A DNA stretch of 64,000 bases from Pseudomonas sp. GOM7 (GCF_026723825.1 NZ_CP113519.1:186001-250000); one strand, 5' to 3'; shown: positions 53,320-62,356, numbered from the stretch's first letter. Translations and numbers: made by a program. Notes: generated by a model not told the origin, from the sequence alone.

Positions 53320-53925
53320 ATGTCCCGCCCTCATTCTGAGCCGCCGGTGTCTCACCTCGTCACGCAGCGGGTTAAGTTTCTGCGCAAGGGGAGGCCTTTC
53401 AGCATCAGGTGTCTTGCAGAGCTTGGTTCGAGCTCGGCCATCTCCAAGGCAGTCGCCCAACTGGTTCGTCGCGGTGAGCTTGAGCGTGTGTACCGTGGCA
53501 TCTACATGCGGCCGAAATACAGTCAATACACCGGCCGGGTTCGTCGTCCTGGGCCTTGGGACTTGGTGAATCTGATTGCCAGGCAGAACCGTTGGACACT
53601 GCAGATCCATGGCGCTGATGCCGTGAGACGTTTCGGGCTGAGTACACAGATGCCGGTCATCCCGATCTATTACACGAGCGGCTCCAGTCGATCTCTATTT
53701 GTGGGGAAAGCCGAGATCAGGCTCGTGCATGCCGCCCCAATGCTGATGCAGCATGCAGGGACCAGGGTGGGGGTGGCCATCAGCGCACTGTTTTATCTCG
53801 GCAAAGGTGGTACTACTCCGGAACATGTTGCTGTAATCAAAAAAGCTCTCAGCCCCGAAGACCTGAGCAAATTAGTGGCCTGCAGAATGCCAAAATGGAT
53901 GCGCGCAGCACTGGAGACAACATGA
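53320..53925 (+). CDS. DUF6088 / AbiEi-type antitoxin-like protein
   Basis: 201 aa: an N-terminal winged helix (FSIRCLAELGSSSAISKAVAQLVRRGELERVYRGIYMRPKYS) and a C-terminal AbiEi-like domain (WTLQIHGADAVRRFGLSTQMPVIPIYYTSGSSR). AbiEi proteins neutralise AbiEii nucleotidyltransferase toxins; no such toxin is next to it. The upstream partner is BPSL0761 instead. Confidence 0.82.
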   Translation: MSRPHSEPPVSHLVTQRVKFLRKGRPFSIRCLAELGSSSAISKAVAQLVRRGELERVYRGIYMRPKYSQYTGRVRRPGPWDLVNLIARQNRWTLQIHGADAVRRFGLSTQMPVIPIYYTSGSSRSLFVGKAEIRLVHAAPMLMQHAGTRVGVAISALFYLGKGGTTPEHVAVIKKALSPEDLSKLVACRMPKWMRAALETT

Positions 53926-53934
53926 GCCGGTAAG

Positions 53935-53963
53935 AGGCAGCCAGACACTCCGTTTGGCTGCCT
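53935..53963. terminator. Hairpin between convergent genes
   Basis: AGGCAGCCA / TGGCTGCCT, a 9-bp perfect stem with an 11-nt loop between the DUF6088 gene and the convergent HTH-repeat gene. Suitable as a bidirectional terminator. Confidence 0.6.
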
Positions 53964-53990
53964 ATCCCTCTATCAGTGTCGGACCTGCAT

Positions 53991-54548
53991 CTATTGCTGG
54001 CTGCCCTTCTCCATATTTATCCGCGCCCTGCGGATATAGCTCGCCGACACGCCGAGCTGGCGGGCGATCTCGGCGTCGGAAAGGCCCCCGAGCTCCAAGA
54101 TAATTTCGGGTGTCATTTCGGGCAACGGTCGCTTGTACGCTTGTATTCCAAGCTCCCTACGCATTTTTTTGACCGGAAAATTACTGACGCCTAAACGGTC
54201 AGCGACTTCTGTATCCGGCATCATCCCCAGTAGAGCTATGGCTTCGCTGGTCCAAATGTCCTCCAGTGGTTTGAAACGCTCACGACTGATCTTTGACTCT
54301 GGGATCTTCAGCTCCGCTCTCGCACGCTTGATTCGGTTGATGGAAACACCAAATCTTTTTGCCAGTCGGTAATTGGTTTCCGTCGCCAGTTGCACAATCA
54401 AATCAGGTGACAGCTCGGTGTCTTCGGGGCAGAACCCAAGAATGTTATTTGATTGGCGATATCGTCGAACGGTGCTGGCGCCCAGCCCAAAGCGCCTGGC
54501 CACCTCCCGATCGCTCATTTTCCCAACGCATGCTTTCCAGTTATTCAT
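53991..54548 (-). CDS. Protein with four tandem helix-turn-helix repeats
   Basis: 185 aa from the ATG at 54548, which follows AGGAGAAAG. The chain is four HTH units, each with the pattern x-A-xx-(F/L)-G-(V/L)-xxxx-(V/I)-(R/K)-(R/K): MSDREVARRFGLGASTVRRY, NYRLAKRFGVSINRIKRARAEL, PDTEVADRLGVSNFPVKKMRREL, SDAEIARQLGVSASYIRRAR. Such tandem design implies binding of a long repeated DNA site. It is divergent from the recombinase genes, with the two 14-bp palindromes in between. The longer upstream frame is not supported. Confidence 0.8.
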   Translation of the reverse strand: MNNWKACVGKMSDREVARRFGLGASTVRRYRQSNNILGFCPEDTELSPDLIVQLATETNYRLAKRFGVSINRIKRARAELKIPESKISRERFKPLEDIWTSEAIALLGMMPDTEVADRLGVSNFPVKKMRRELGIQAYKRPLPEMTPEIILELGGLSDAEIARQLGVSASYIRRARINMEKGSQQ

Positions 54549-54690
54549 CGTGCTTTCTCCTAATACATGAGACGACCAGGCAATTATTTGCGTGGCCTTG
54601 TATTCAGAGTGCGACTTTGAATACCCCCGGCTTACCAAGCTGCATAGCGAGGCATTGTTTGTAGCACCTTGGCCAATACGACCAATACCA

Positions 54691-54712
54691 AAATCCGCGC
54701 ATGCGCGGATTT
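54691..54712. promoter_or_regulatory. CCGCGCATGCGCGG palindrome, copy 1
   Basis: A perfect 22-bp palindrome (core CCGCGCATGCGCGG with AT flanks) followed by TTGAATGA. It lies 143 bp upstream of the HTH-repeat gene start. Confidence 0.65.
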
Positions 54713-54842
54713 TTGAATGAGCGGGCCGCATGGCTCTGCTCTCAGCCGTCCAGTCAAGATCAGCTAGTAGGCCAGCAGGTCTGTCTCGTAGCGCCGCTTT
54801 AGAATGGCCTTGGGCATATTGGATGTATCGATATGACGATTT

Positions 54843-54860
54843 TTCCGCGCATGCGCGGAA
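54843..54860. promoter_or_regulatory. CCGCGCATGCGCGG palindrome, copy 2
   Basis: The same 14-bp core in an 18-bp palindrome, again followed by TTTTGAA. Its centre is 150 bp from copy 1, and it lies about 110 bp before the first recombinase gene. Two equal sites in a divergent promoter region suggest operators or recombination sites for the HTH-repeat protein. Confidence 0.65.
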
Positions 54861-54968
54861 TTTTGAACAACTCAAAAATAAAATTGCCTGCGCGTAGCCC
54901 TACCCTCAAAACCAGTGGCCTTGGGAATTTCACTATCAGGTAGTAATCCAAAAAGTGAGAGCCCGTAA

Positions 54969-57482
54969 ATGCCAGATACATCCAATCATTCGGAGAGTGT
55001 GGACCAGCCACACATCAGCCCTGACTCACGGCATGCACAGCTGCTAGCGTTGGCTGCAGATGCTGGGCGTGATGTTGGTGTGATAGTGGAGATGCTGAGG
55101 TTTCTGGATGTTCATTCGCAGCTAATTGATTTCCCCCGAGTCATGCAGGGGTTTGTGAATGCGCTTGATGCCATGGACGTAGCGCCAGAGCTCAGCCTAG
55201 GTGCGCGCGATCTCAGAGCCTGGCGGGACGAGTGCTGCTGGATTATTTCAATCCGAAACAATCCTGATTTTATTGCGGCTTTGGGCCCCATGTTTTACCA
55301 GGGAGATGAGCGGCGTACGCGCAATCCGGTCATCGGTAAGGGCGTACAGGATCACGCCTTCCCCTACGCGACGCTGTGGCATGAGCCTGCGGATTCAGAA
55401 AGCCAGCTGGATTACTACCGTCTCATTGGTCAACTTCTTGTAGCCTATCAGCAACGGGCAGATGATCTGGGACTGCGCGGGCAGAGATACAGCGCTTACC
55501 TTGAACTCCGAGCACTCTGCGCACTGCAGATACTGTCTATACCAGATGATCTTAATGTATGGTCCAGCTCTGCTGTATTTGCGCAGGGTTGCCGCCAATT
55601 CGACGCCGGCAGTTCAATCGATTACCTAGCAGAGTACTACCCGCCAATAGTTCGTCTCGTCCGCTACCTCGGTGGTGAGGAACCGCCAGAACGTCACGGT
55701 GGCGGTGGCCATCGTCAGCATGGCGGCTCAAATAGCGCAGGGCTAGGTGTACTGATTAGCCAAGGGGCAACCGAGTTCCCGCTCGAGGATCCAGACGACC
55801 CAGATTTGCTCCCTGGATATATAAGTTTCGTGGCGTCTCAACCGCTAGACGATAATTTAGATGAAGCACTGCCGCTGGGCGAAAGAACTGCTGCAAGTGA
55901 AATATGTTTGATCGATACAAGAGGTGAAGTCAGACCATATGTAGCTGAATTGCTCAGCCATGAGGGTATGCTTGCTCATATTGCTCGCAGTCGGCAGTTT
56001 TTACCGTTTGGCTACAACCTGCTCACGCAGTATGAACTAGCAAACCTACTATTTGGTGTCACTGATGAATTTTTGCTCTGTCGGGAGCGAATTCGTAATG
56101 CTCCTGCCCAAGAGCAGATAAAGAATCGGAGGCGCTTGGAGGCACTGCTGGTACTTCATCTCATGCTCTGGTTCGGTCGTTCACTTGAGGACTGCAAAAA
56201 ACTACGGATAGCTGAGCGTAATGCGCGTCCGAGCTCGGTGCTGGAGTTGGTTCTGGCTGATGAGGCAGGGCCGGCGGAGTTCAGATTTTTTGCACCTACA
56301 CCGGACTATGCAGCGGAAGAGCACTTGCCTCGAAAGGCCGTTCGAGCATCTCAGCCAACAATATCGGTACCGGACATGGTTGGGGCAACTGCGCTAGTTA
56401 TGGCAATCAGGGACCTGTCGCCGGTGAATGGTTCTGCCGTTATCACCTGCAAGGTCAAAGACCTAGAACGTGAAATCCGCACTTTGTTGAGCGAGCTTGG
56501 GGGCGAAGATCCTCGCTACACGATGCACAAAGTGCGCTCCTACCTACATCGCCAAATCATCACAGACTCTCACGATGTGGTTGCAGCCACCATGCTATCG
56601 GGGATGCCTTGTCTATCGGCCAACACACCACTGTATTACAGCCAGTACAGCATTAACTATTTACGAGGCCTTTATCACCAGTCAGTTCAGAAGGTTTTAA
56701 ATGGGGTTTATGCCACCGTGGGGCTGGAGGCTCCGAGTGCCCCAATGCCCGCCGTTCCGGAGGCGGCTGTTGGTGCCCGAAACTGCCTTAGACTGGGTAC
56801 GGTAAAGGCTAATCTCGAGGCGTTGCTGGTAGTGCTGCGTAAACGCCCTCGAAAAAATCTTCAGCAGCTTGTTCATTGGCATAACTGCTTTTCGCTGTGG
56901 ACGGTTCAAATGTTCTTTATGGCGACCGGATGTCGAGCTATTCGCGACCCGTTGAAGCAGGAAGACGAATTTATATCGCCTGGGGGACACGGCGCGCTGG
57001 GGGACAAAGGCTCAGATGATGGGCATATGAGTCGCCTAGTAGTGTTGACTGACCTGCTAAAACGACAGTTAAAAGCCTATAAGGCTCACTGCAGAGCAAT
57101 TACCGCACAACTCGAGTTACATGCACCGGCTCCTACCAACGGATTTTTCCTGCGCTTAACCGATGATGGTTGTCTTTGCTACGAGGAAATTCGGCCGCTT
57201 CATATCAAAGCTGTAATGCGCCAGATTGAGGGTTTCACACCTCATGCAGTAAATGGGTTCCGTAAGTTCTTGAGAACTGAGCTCGCCGAGCGCGGATGTC
57301 CGCCTGAGACACTGTCGGCTCTGATGGGCCATTGGCTGAGTGGCGAAGAACCACAAGATATTTACTCGAGCTTTTGTCCGCGTACCTATGTCCAGGGCCT
57401 TGATACCTACTTGTTGTCACTCATGCGGGAGCTCGGTTGGACGGTTCGCAACAGCCACCTGGTTGTGGAGGCTGATGCATGA
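54969..57482 (+). CDS. Giant tyrosine recombinase-like protein 1
   Basis: 837 aa, over twice the length of common phage integrases. The C-terminal ~200 residues align with the tyrosine-recombinase catalytic fold: Arg656 in TGCRAIRD, Asn762 and Arg765 in NGFRKFLRTEL (where HxxR is expected, so the first His is replaced by Asn), His788 in LMGHW, and Tyr799 in DIYSSF. The N-terminal 600 residues are unknown, with a Gly/His-rich linker (RHGGGGHRQHGG). It overlaps the second recombinase by 4 bp (ATGA). Confidence 0.75.
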   Translation: MPDTSNHSESVDQPHISPDSRHAQLLALAADAGRDVGVIVEMLRFLDVHSQLIDFPRVMQGFVNALDAMDVAPELSLGARDLRAWRDECCWIISIRNNPDFIAALGPMFYQGDERRTRNPVIGKGVQDHAFPYATLWHEPADSESQLDYYRLIGQLLVAYQQRADDLGLRGQRYSAYLELRALCALQILSIPDDLNVWSSSAVFAQGCRQFDAGSSIDYLAEYYPPIVRLVRYLGGEEPPERHGGGGHRQHGGSNSAGLGVLISQGATEFPLEDPDDPDLLPGYISFVASQPLDDNLDEALPLGERTAASEICLIDTRGEVRPYVAELLSHEGMLAHIARSRQFLPFGYNLLTQYELANLLFGVTDEFLLCRERIRNAPAQEQIKNRRRLEALLVLHLMLWFGRSLEDCKKLRIAERNARPSSVLELVLADEAGPAEFRFFAPTPDYAAEEHLPRKAVRASQPTISVPDMVGATALVMAIRDLSPVNGSAVITCKVKDLEREIRTLLSELGGEDPRYTMHKVRSYLHRQIITDSHDVVAATMLSGMPCLSANTPLYYSQYSINYLRGLYHQSVQKVLNGVYATVGLEAPSAPMPAVPEAAVGARNCLRLGTVKANLEALLVVLRKRPRKNLQQLVHWHNCFSLWTVQMFFMATGCRAIRDPLKQEDEFISPGGHGALGDKGSDDGHMSRLVVLTDLLKRQLKAYKAHCRAITAQLELHAPAPTNGFFLRLTDDGCLCYEEIRPLHIKAVMRQIEGFTPHAVNGFRKFLRTELAERGCPPETLSALMGHWLSGEEPQDIYSSFCPRTYVQGLDTYLLSLMRELGWTVRNSHLVVEADA

Positions 57483-60400
57483 ATAGCTCACGACTTTCGG
57501 ATGAAATGCTGTCTGTTGTCTGGAGCCCGGATAAACATGATCCAGAGTGGAAAAGCGGATATCTGATAACACTCCGGGAGCGCTGCCAAAACTCCGGCAA
57601 CAGCATCGGTGAATGGCTCTGCGGACAACGTTCGCTGCGTACCTTTCCCATCAAGGAAATGCAAAATCTCGAGAATCAGCTCGAAAGCTCGACATTGCGC
57701 AACACACTGCTAGATGTGACGCGTCGGGCACAGCGTTTTAATCCGAGCTTGCCGCTGGCTCGGATAGCGATCGAAACGCAGCGCCGCCCTAATCCGATTA
57801 ACCCAGACCTGTACAACTCAGAGAATCTGTCGGCCAGTCAAGACTTGGTTGATTCGATGGGGCGCGCCATCAGGCGTGATCTAGATGAACTCACACCCCA
57901 TGCGCGGATTGGGCTGCTTCTACTGAGTGCTGCCTATTATGGCGCTCTGATGGACATTCCCCAACTGAACGCGCTGACTCAGCTTGATCCTGGGCAGGTC
58001 ATTTGGATATCCGGAATACCAGAGTTCCGGTTGCAACTCTCAATCCGAGGTCAACCTGAGGCTGAGAACCGGCAGTGGTTTCCAGACCCAATAACGCTCT
58101 CGCTTCTGTCGCGCTGCGCTGCAGATCTAGCCGAGAGCCGGTCTTACTTGGATCGAAAGGGCGGGAAGTTAAGGTGTATTCAAGCGGCGCTGGCCAAAGG
58201 AGAAATTTGCCCTGATAACCAGCCAGCCTCTCTAGAGCGGGTGTTTGAGTTGCTGCGTATTGAGCGTCAAACACAGTTGCCACAGTTGTCAATAAATTTT
58301 GCTACAAGATCAAACTTTGTGTCGCATTCTGTTTTGTCGGACTCTTGGCAGCATTTGAACAGGAATGCACCGGTACCAAGTAGCGAAGAGAAGCAGAAAC
58401 GGAAAAAGCACCGGTTTCGCAGACCCCGACAAAATGTTCCCGAATGGTTGACTGTATTGTGCCGAAAAGTCCGCAAGCGGCAAATTTCACCAGTCGACAA
58501 TATACCTCCACCTCAGACGCTTGAAGCTTTGATCAATGGCTGGGCGGCACTCCTGCTTCACGGCCGCTCGTTTTACGGCAACATATTACAGCCCAAAACA
58601 GTTGCCAACTATGTTCGGGATGTAGGTGTAGGTTTGGACAATCTGCTATGTGCCGACTCGATCTTGGAAGTTTCGCCGGATGCGCTTGAGGAGCTCTATG
58701 AGCTGATGCTAGAGGCTCAGCCCACCTCGTCTATGAGGAGGAATCTCGCCAAGGGATTGTTGGAGTTCCATGGTCACCTGCAGAAAACTTTTGCGTATCC
58801 ACCAATCAGCCCCTATAGCACGCTGGGCATTGGGAAAACACCTCAGTTCGTCGATGCTCAGATCCTCAATGAGGACCAATATCGTCTGGTCCTCCGGGAC
58901 TTAGCCACAGGCCCTTTGAGCCAGCGCTCACCACGTCTCGCCATCGTTGCTCAAGCCATGATGATCTTCGGATTTCGTCTGGGATTGCGCCGCAATGAGG
59001 CGCTGAAATTGCTGCGTCGAGACCTGCAATTGCCTTCGCTGTCTGATGCGCGAGCCGCTGCAGTAAGGCGTCGACATCAGAACCTCAAGCGGCTATCGCC
59101 TGAACGATTTACTGTTCTCGAGCGACCGATCAACTTGCTTATTCGACCACATGCTCAGCGCGCGTTAAAAACACGCAACTCGACACGGACGTTGCCACTT
59201 CACGTGTTGCTTGAGCCAGATGAGTTGCAGCTCATTGAGCGCCTGGCCCAGCTGCGCGATGACGAAGAGCTGAAGAGTCCATATTCGGAATTCTTGTTCT
59301 GTATCCCGGAATTCCAGACTCGATGGGTATCTGAGTCAACACTGATGCCAGCTATTCATGACGCACTACGCCGGGTGACTGGGTGCAGCGATATGCACTA
59401 TCACCACCTGAGGCATTCGGCCGCGACTTGGCTGACGTTTAAGTTAGCCGCGTCAGCATTCGGTATTAGTCAGGAGGCTGGGTTGCTGTTCGGTGAGCAT
59501 CCGCAAACCATGAAATGGCTGCTGGACACAGAACGGTTCAATCGAGCCTTTCTTCACTCCCCGGAGTCCGCCACTCGACGTGTGATCCATATCACCAGCG
59601 CTGTGCTCGGGCATGCGAGTCCCAAAACATCCTTGCTCTACTACATCCATTGCATGCCATGGTTATCGGCGCTGTGCTGGCAGTGGAATCCTGAATTTTG
59701 GCCGCCTGGCCATGTCATTGCGAAAATTGCCCAGGTCAGTTTGCCAAACAAGCCGGACGACCTACCTGCACCAGGCCTGCCTGCAGAGATTCGGCACATG
59801 CGGAGAATCATCGGTCGCATGCGGGTCTATAGGCGCAGCAACCAAGGAAAAATTAAGCGTCCGCTGATTTCCCATCAGAGGAGTGACGGTGGATGGGCAC
59901 TGACGAGAATGAATGAAATCTCATCCATGCTCTCCTATGAGGCATACGCGGAGGCATCGGGGCAGTCGGTCAACATGGACTGGGTTGAGTTTACCGAGGC
60001 TGATCGATCAGCCATGTTGGAACGGGCGAGGTACATTAGCCACCTCGGCAAGCATCGCCTGCAGAGCCCAGCAATTTCTGACTCAGATAATAGAATTGAG
60101 CTTGTCCCAAGACCGCCTAAACACGGAGGTCTGGCCGGGGTGGTGGCCTATGCGGATCAGCTCTATCGCCTGCTAAGCAGCCGGCATAAAGCCAAAGCTG
60201 GTCGAGTGCTGGACGATTTCGTGGAACGCTGCTGGGCGAGCGAGACGACACTGCGCTTCTACCCCGGTAGGGATGATCAGAGTGCTCGTGAGTACCTGTG
60301 GCTGTTATCTGAGCTGGGCGTCCCTTGGGCTGATATTGAGTTCATCATTTACGATGAACGCACGCCCAGGCAAACCAAAAGTCGTTGGCGCACGGTTCTG

Positions 60401-60592
60401 GGAAAACCTCGTTTGAGGTTCATTGAACAAGTCCCGGAGAATCGAAGCAGCCAGAACAGTCACATAGGCATTCGAGTGATGCTGCGTTTGCCAGGTGCCA
60501 AGCCCACTGCTCAGGAGCAGAACCATCACTCCGGCGCCGCCTTGCGCTACCTGATGTTGATGGCTTCCATCGACTGGCATTTTCGTGCCTGA
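57479..60592 (+). CDS. Giant tyrosine recombinase 2
   Basis: 1037 aa. A complete catalytic set is visible: Arg504 in FRLGLRRNEALKL, Lys in KTRNSTRTLPL, His642-x-x-Arg645 in HHLRHSAATW, His712 in LGHASPKTS and Tyr721/722. About 315 residues follow the catalytic Tyr, unlike ordinary integrases, and ~450 precede the core. The start overlaps the first recombinase by 4 bp. Multi-recombinase mobile elements (Tn554, RIT, GInt islands) are the nearest precedents I know, but neither protein was matched to them by search. Confidence 0.82.
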   Translation: MNSSRLSDEMLSVVWSPDKHDPEWKSGYLITLRERCQNSGNSIGEWLCGQRSLRTFPIKEMQNLENQLESSTLRNTLLDVTRRAQRFNPSLPLARIAIETQRRPNPINPDLYNSENLSASQDLVDSMGRAIRRDLDELTPHARIGLLLLSAAYYGALMDIPQLNALTQLDPGQVIWISGIPEFRLQLSIRGQPEAENRQWFPDPITLSLLSRCAADLAESRSYLDRKGGKLRCIQAALAKGEICPDNQPASLERVFELLRIERQTQLPQLSINFATRSNFVSHSVLSDSWQHLNRNAPVPSSEEKQKRKKHRFRRPRQNVPEWLTVLCRKVRKRQISPVDNIPPPQTLEALINGWAALLLHGRSFYGNILQPKTVANYVRDVGVGLDNLLCADSILEVSPDALEELYELMLEAQPTSSMRRNLAKGLLEFHGHLQKTFAYPPISPYSTLGIGKTPQFVDAQILNEDQYRLVLRDLATGPLSQRSPRLAIVAQAMMIFGFRLGLRRNEALKLLRRDLQLPSLSDARAAAVRRRHQNLKRLSPERFTVLERPINLLIRPHAQRALKTRNSTRTLPLHVLLEPDELQLIERLAQLRDDEELKSPYSEFLFCIPEFQTRWVSESTLMPAIHDALRRVTGCSDMHYHHLRHSAATWLTFKLAASAFGISQEAGLLFGEHPQTMKWLLDTERFNRAFLHSPESATRRVIHITSAVLGHASPKTSLLYYIHCMPWLSALCWQWNPEFWPPGHVIAKIAQVSLPNKPDDLPAPGLPAEIRHMRRIIGRMRVYRRSNQGKIKRPLISHQRSDGGWALTRMNEISSMLSYEAYAEASGQSVNMDWVEFTEADRSAMLERARYISHLGKHRLQSPAISDSDNRIELVPRPPKHGGLAGVVAYADQLYRLLSSRHKAKAGRVLDDFVERCWASETTLRFYPGRDDQSAREYLWLLSELGVPWADIEFIIYDERTPRQTKSRWRTVLGKPRLRFIEQVPENRSSQNSHIGIRVMLRLPGAKPTAQEQNHHSGAALRYLMLMASIDWHFRA

Positions 60593-60597
60593 CCATG

Positions 60598-60622
60598 TCC
60601 GGAGGGCATTCAGCCCTCCGGA
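60598..60622. terminator. 10-bp GC hairpin between recombinase 2 and XRE gene
   Basis: TCCGGAGGGC / GCCCTCCGGA with a 5-nt loop, 5 bp after the recombinase stop and overlapping the last codons of the convergent XRE gene. No long T tract, but it fits a shared terminator. Confidence 0.55.
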
Positions 60623-60822
60623 TCATCCTGCAATTCTAGCAAGTCTCCCACTTGGCAGTTCAGGTACTGGCAGATCGCTTCCAGGTCCTTGAGCTCTACC
60701 CTCTGCGCGGTCTCGTGATACAGCCGCGTGAGAGTTCCGCGGTTGATCCCGGTGTCCCTGACCACGTCACTGATCTTCAGTTTCCGCTCGCCCAGTAAGC
60801 GAGACAAATGGCACTTGACCAT
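60610..60822 (-). CDS. XRE-family regulator (phage repressor type)
   Basis: A 70-aa HTH protein (LGERKLKISDVVRDTGINRGTLTRLYHETAQRVELKDLEAICQYLNCQVGDLLEL), the short Cro/CI-like form used by YozG/Cro repressors. The start MVKCHLSRLL at 60822 is preferred over 60855 because the latter lies inside an operator palindrome. Divergent from the excisionase/integrase genes; the palindromes between them are its likely targets. Confidence 0.85.
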   Translation of the reverse strand: MVKCHLSRLLGERKLKISDVVRDTGINRGTLTRLYHETAQRVELKDLEAICQYLNCQVGDLLELQDDPEG

Positions 60823-60836
60823 CCCAATCTCCAAAA

Positions 60837-60930
60837 ATGATCTACAGAAGATCATTTTGTCCTTGCAAAGCTCAAAATGAGCGTTATATTGATCTACAGA
60901 AGATCATTATGAGTATTCAGAAGCTCATAA
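60837..60930. promoter_or_regulatory. Operator array of the integration module
   Basis: TGATCTACAGAAGATCAT occurs twice (60838-60855 and 60890-60907), each a palindrome of TGATCT and AGATCA. GCTC-aaaat-GAGC lies between them at 60870-60882, and TATGAG / CTCATA follows just after copy two. The array sits between the XRE repressor and the excisionase-like gene and fits a lysogeny-style switch. Confidence 0.65.
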
Positions 60931-60969
60931 GAATCCGCTGTCGTTCAATTTAGCAGAGAGGGCATATCC

Positions 60970-61203
60970 ATGTCTCACACATACCTGACTACCGAAGAGC
61001 TGGCCACGCGCATGAAGTACGACGCGCGCACCATCCGTAATCGCTTGAAAGATTCAGTCCTGCTCGAAGGGATTCACTACTTCCGTCCTTTTGGCGGCCG
61101 CAAGATTCTTTTTATCTGGGAAGCTGTCGAAGAAGACATGCAGAAATTCTCGCGGGCTTCTGGGCTGGTTCCGATGGCTGGTGGAGGCATCTGCCATGGG
61201 TAA
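60970..61203 (+). CDS. Excisionase-like small DNA-binding protein
   Basis: 77 aa with an N-terminal HTH of the MerR/excisionase type (YLTTEELATRMKYDARTIRNRLKDSVLLEGIHYFRPFGGRKILFIWEAV). Position, size and an 8-bp overlap with the integrase gene support a role in excision directionality. Confidence 0.75.
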   Translation: MSHTYLTTEELATRMKYDARTIRNRLKDSVLLEGIHYFRPFGGRKILFIWEAVEEDMQKFSRASGLVPMAGGGICHG

Positions 61204-62356
61204 GATTCGCGCCCGTGCCGACAACGAAAAGTTGTTCTTTGACTTCACCTACCTGGATCAGCGCTGCCGCGAGCAGACCACGTTGCCTGATACGCCTGCT
61301 AACCGGAAAAAGCTGGAGAAGATCCTTGAGCGCATAGAGGCGGAAATCACCCTCGGCTGCTTCGACTACGCCACCTACTTCCCTCAAAGCAGCAAAGTGC
61401 AAGAGATCAGTCGGCTGCAGGCTGGCTGTGCATCGCTGAAAACACCACTGTTCAAGGATTTTGCCGAACTGTGGTTTGAGGAGATGAGGGTCGAGTGGCG
61501 TGATACGCACGCCAAAACCGTGCGCCTTACCCTTGATAAGCATTTGCTGCCTGAGTTCGGCAAAAAAGAGGTCAGCGCCATCACCAAAGCAGAACTTCTG
61601 TCATTCCGCTCGGCACTCGGCAAAGTCCCCGGGCAGAAAGGTCAGAGTCTGACAGCGACGCGAATCAACCACATCATGACGCCATTGCGCATGATCCTTA
61701 GTGAGGCAGCTGACCGCTTCGAGTTTACCTCGCCATATCTCAACATCAAATCACTGAAAGTCCCCAAGACAGACGTGGAACCCTTCACCTTGGATGAGGT
61801 GCTGCAGATCCTCAACACAGTGCGTGAGGACTTCCGCAACTACTACACCGTGCGCTTTTTCACAGGCATGCGGACGGCCGAAGTTGATGGTCTGCAATGG
61901 AAGTATGTCGACTTTCAGCGGCGGCAGATTCTGATCCGTGAAACCTGGGTGGGCGGCAAGCTCGACTACACCAAGAACGACGGCTCACAGCGTGAGATCG
62001 ATATGTCCGAGCCGGTTTACCAGGCGCTCCTCGGCCAGCGGGAGAAAACCGGCAGCGGACAGTTTGTCTTTAGCACCCGCGAAGGTACGCCGCACGCATA
62101 CCGCAACATCAACGACCGGGTTTGGTATCCGCTGCTGCGTCACCTGGGTTTGCGTAGGCGGCGTCCCTACCAAACCCGTCATACGGCCGCGACCCTCTGG
62201 CTGGCTGCAGGCGAAAACCCGGAGTGGATCGCCAGGCAGATGGGGCACACCACCACCGAGATGCTGTTCCGAGTCTATTCGCGCTATGTCCCCAACCTGA
62301 CCCGCCGTGATGGCAGTGCATTCGACAACCTGATTAAAGCCAATCTCAAGGCATGA
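61196..62356 (+). CDS. Phage-type tyrosine integrase
   Basis: 386 aa. An N-terminal arm-binding domain (RADNEKLFFDFTYLDQRCREQTTL, DUF3596-like) is followed by a core-binding domain and a catalytic domain with Arg in TGMRTAEVDGL, Lys near KNDGSQREI, H-x-x-R in YQTRHTAATLWL, His in MGHTTTEM and Tyr in RVYSRY. Ordinary length for a phage/island integrase. The ATG at 61196 overlaps the excisionase-like gene. It could have inserted this island at the tRNA gene. Confidence 0.92.
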   Translation: MGKIRARADNEKLFFDFTYLDQRCREQTTLPDTPANRKKLEKILERIEAEITLGCFDYATYFPQSSKVQEISRLQAGCASLKTPLFKDFAELWFEEMRVEWRDTHAKTVRLTLDKHLLPEFGKKEVSAITKAELLSFRSALGKVPGQKGQSLTATRINHIMTPLRMILSEAADRFEFTSPYLNIKSLKVPKTDVEPFTLDEVLQILNTVREDFRNYYTVRFFTGMRTAEVDGLQWKYVDFQRRQILIRETWVGGKLDYTKNDGSQREIDMSEPVYQALLGQREKTGSGQFVFSTREGTPHAYRNINDRVWYPLLRHLGLRRRRPYQTRHTAATLWLAAGENPEWIARQMGHTTTEMLFRVYSRYVPNLTRRDGSAFDNLIKANLKA

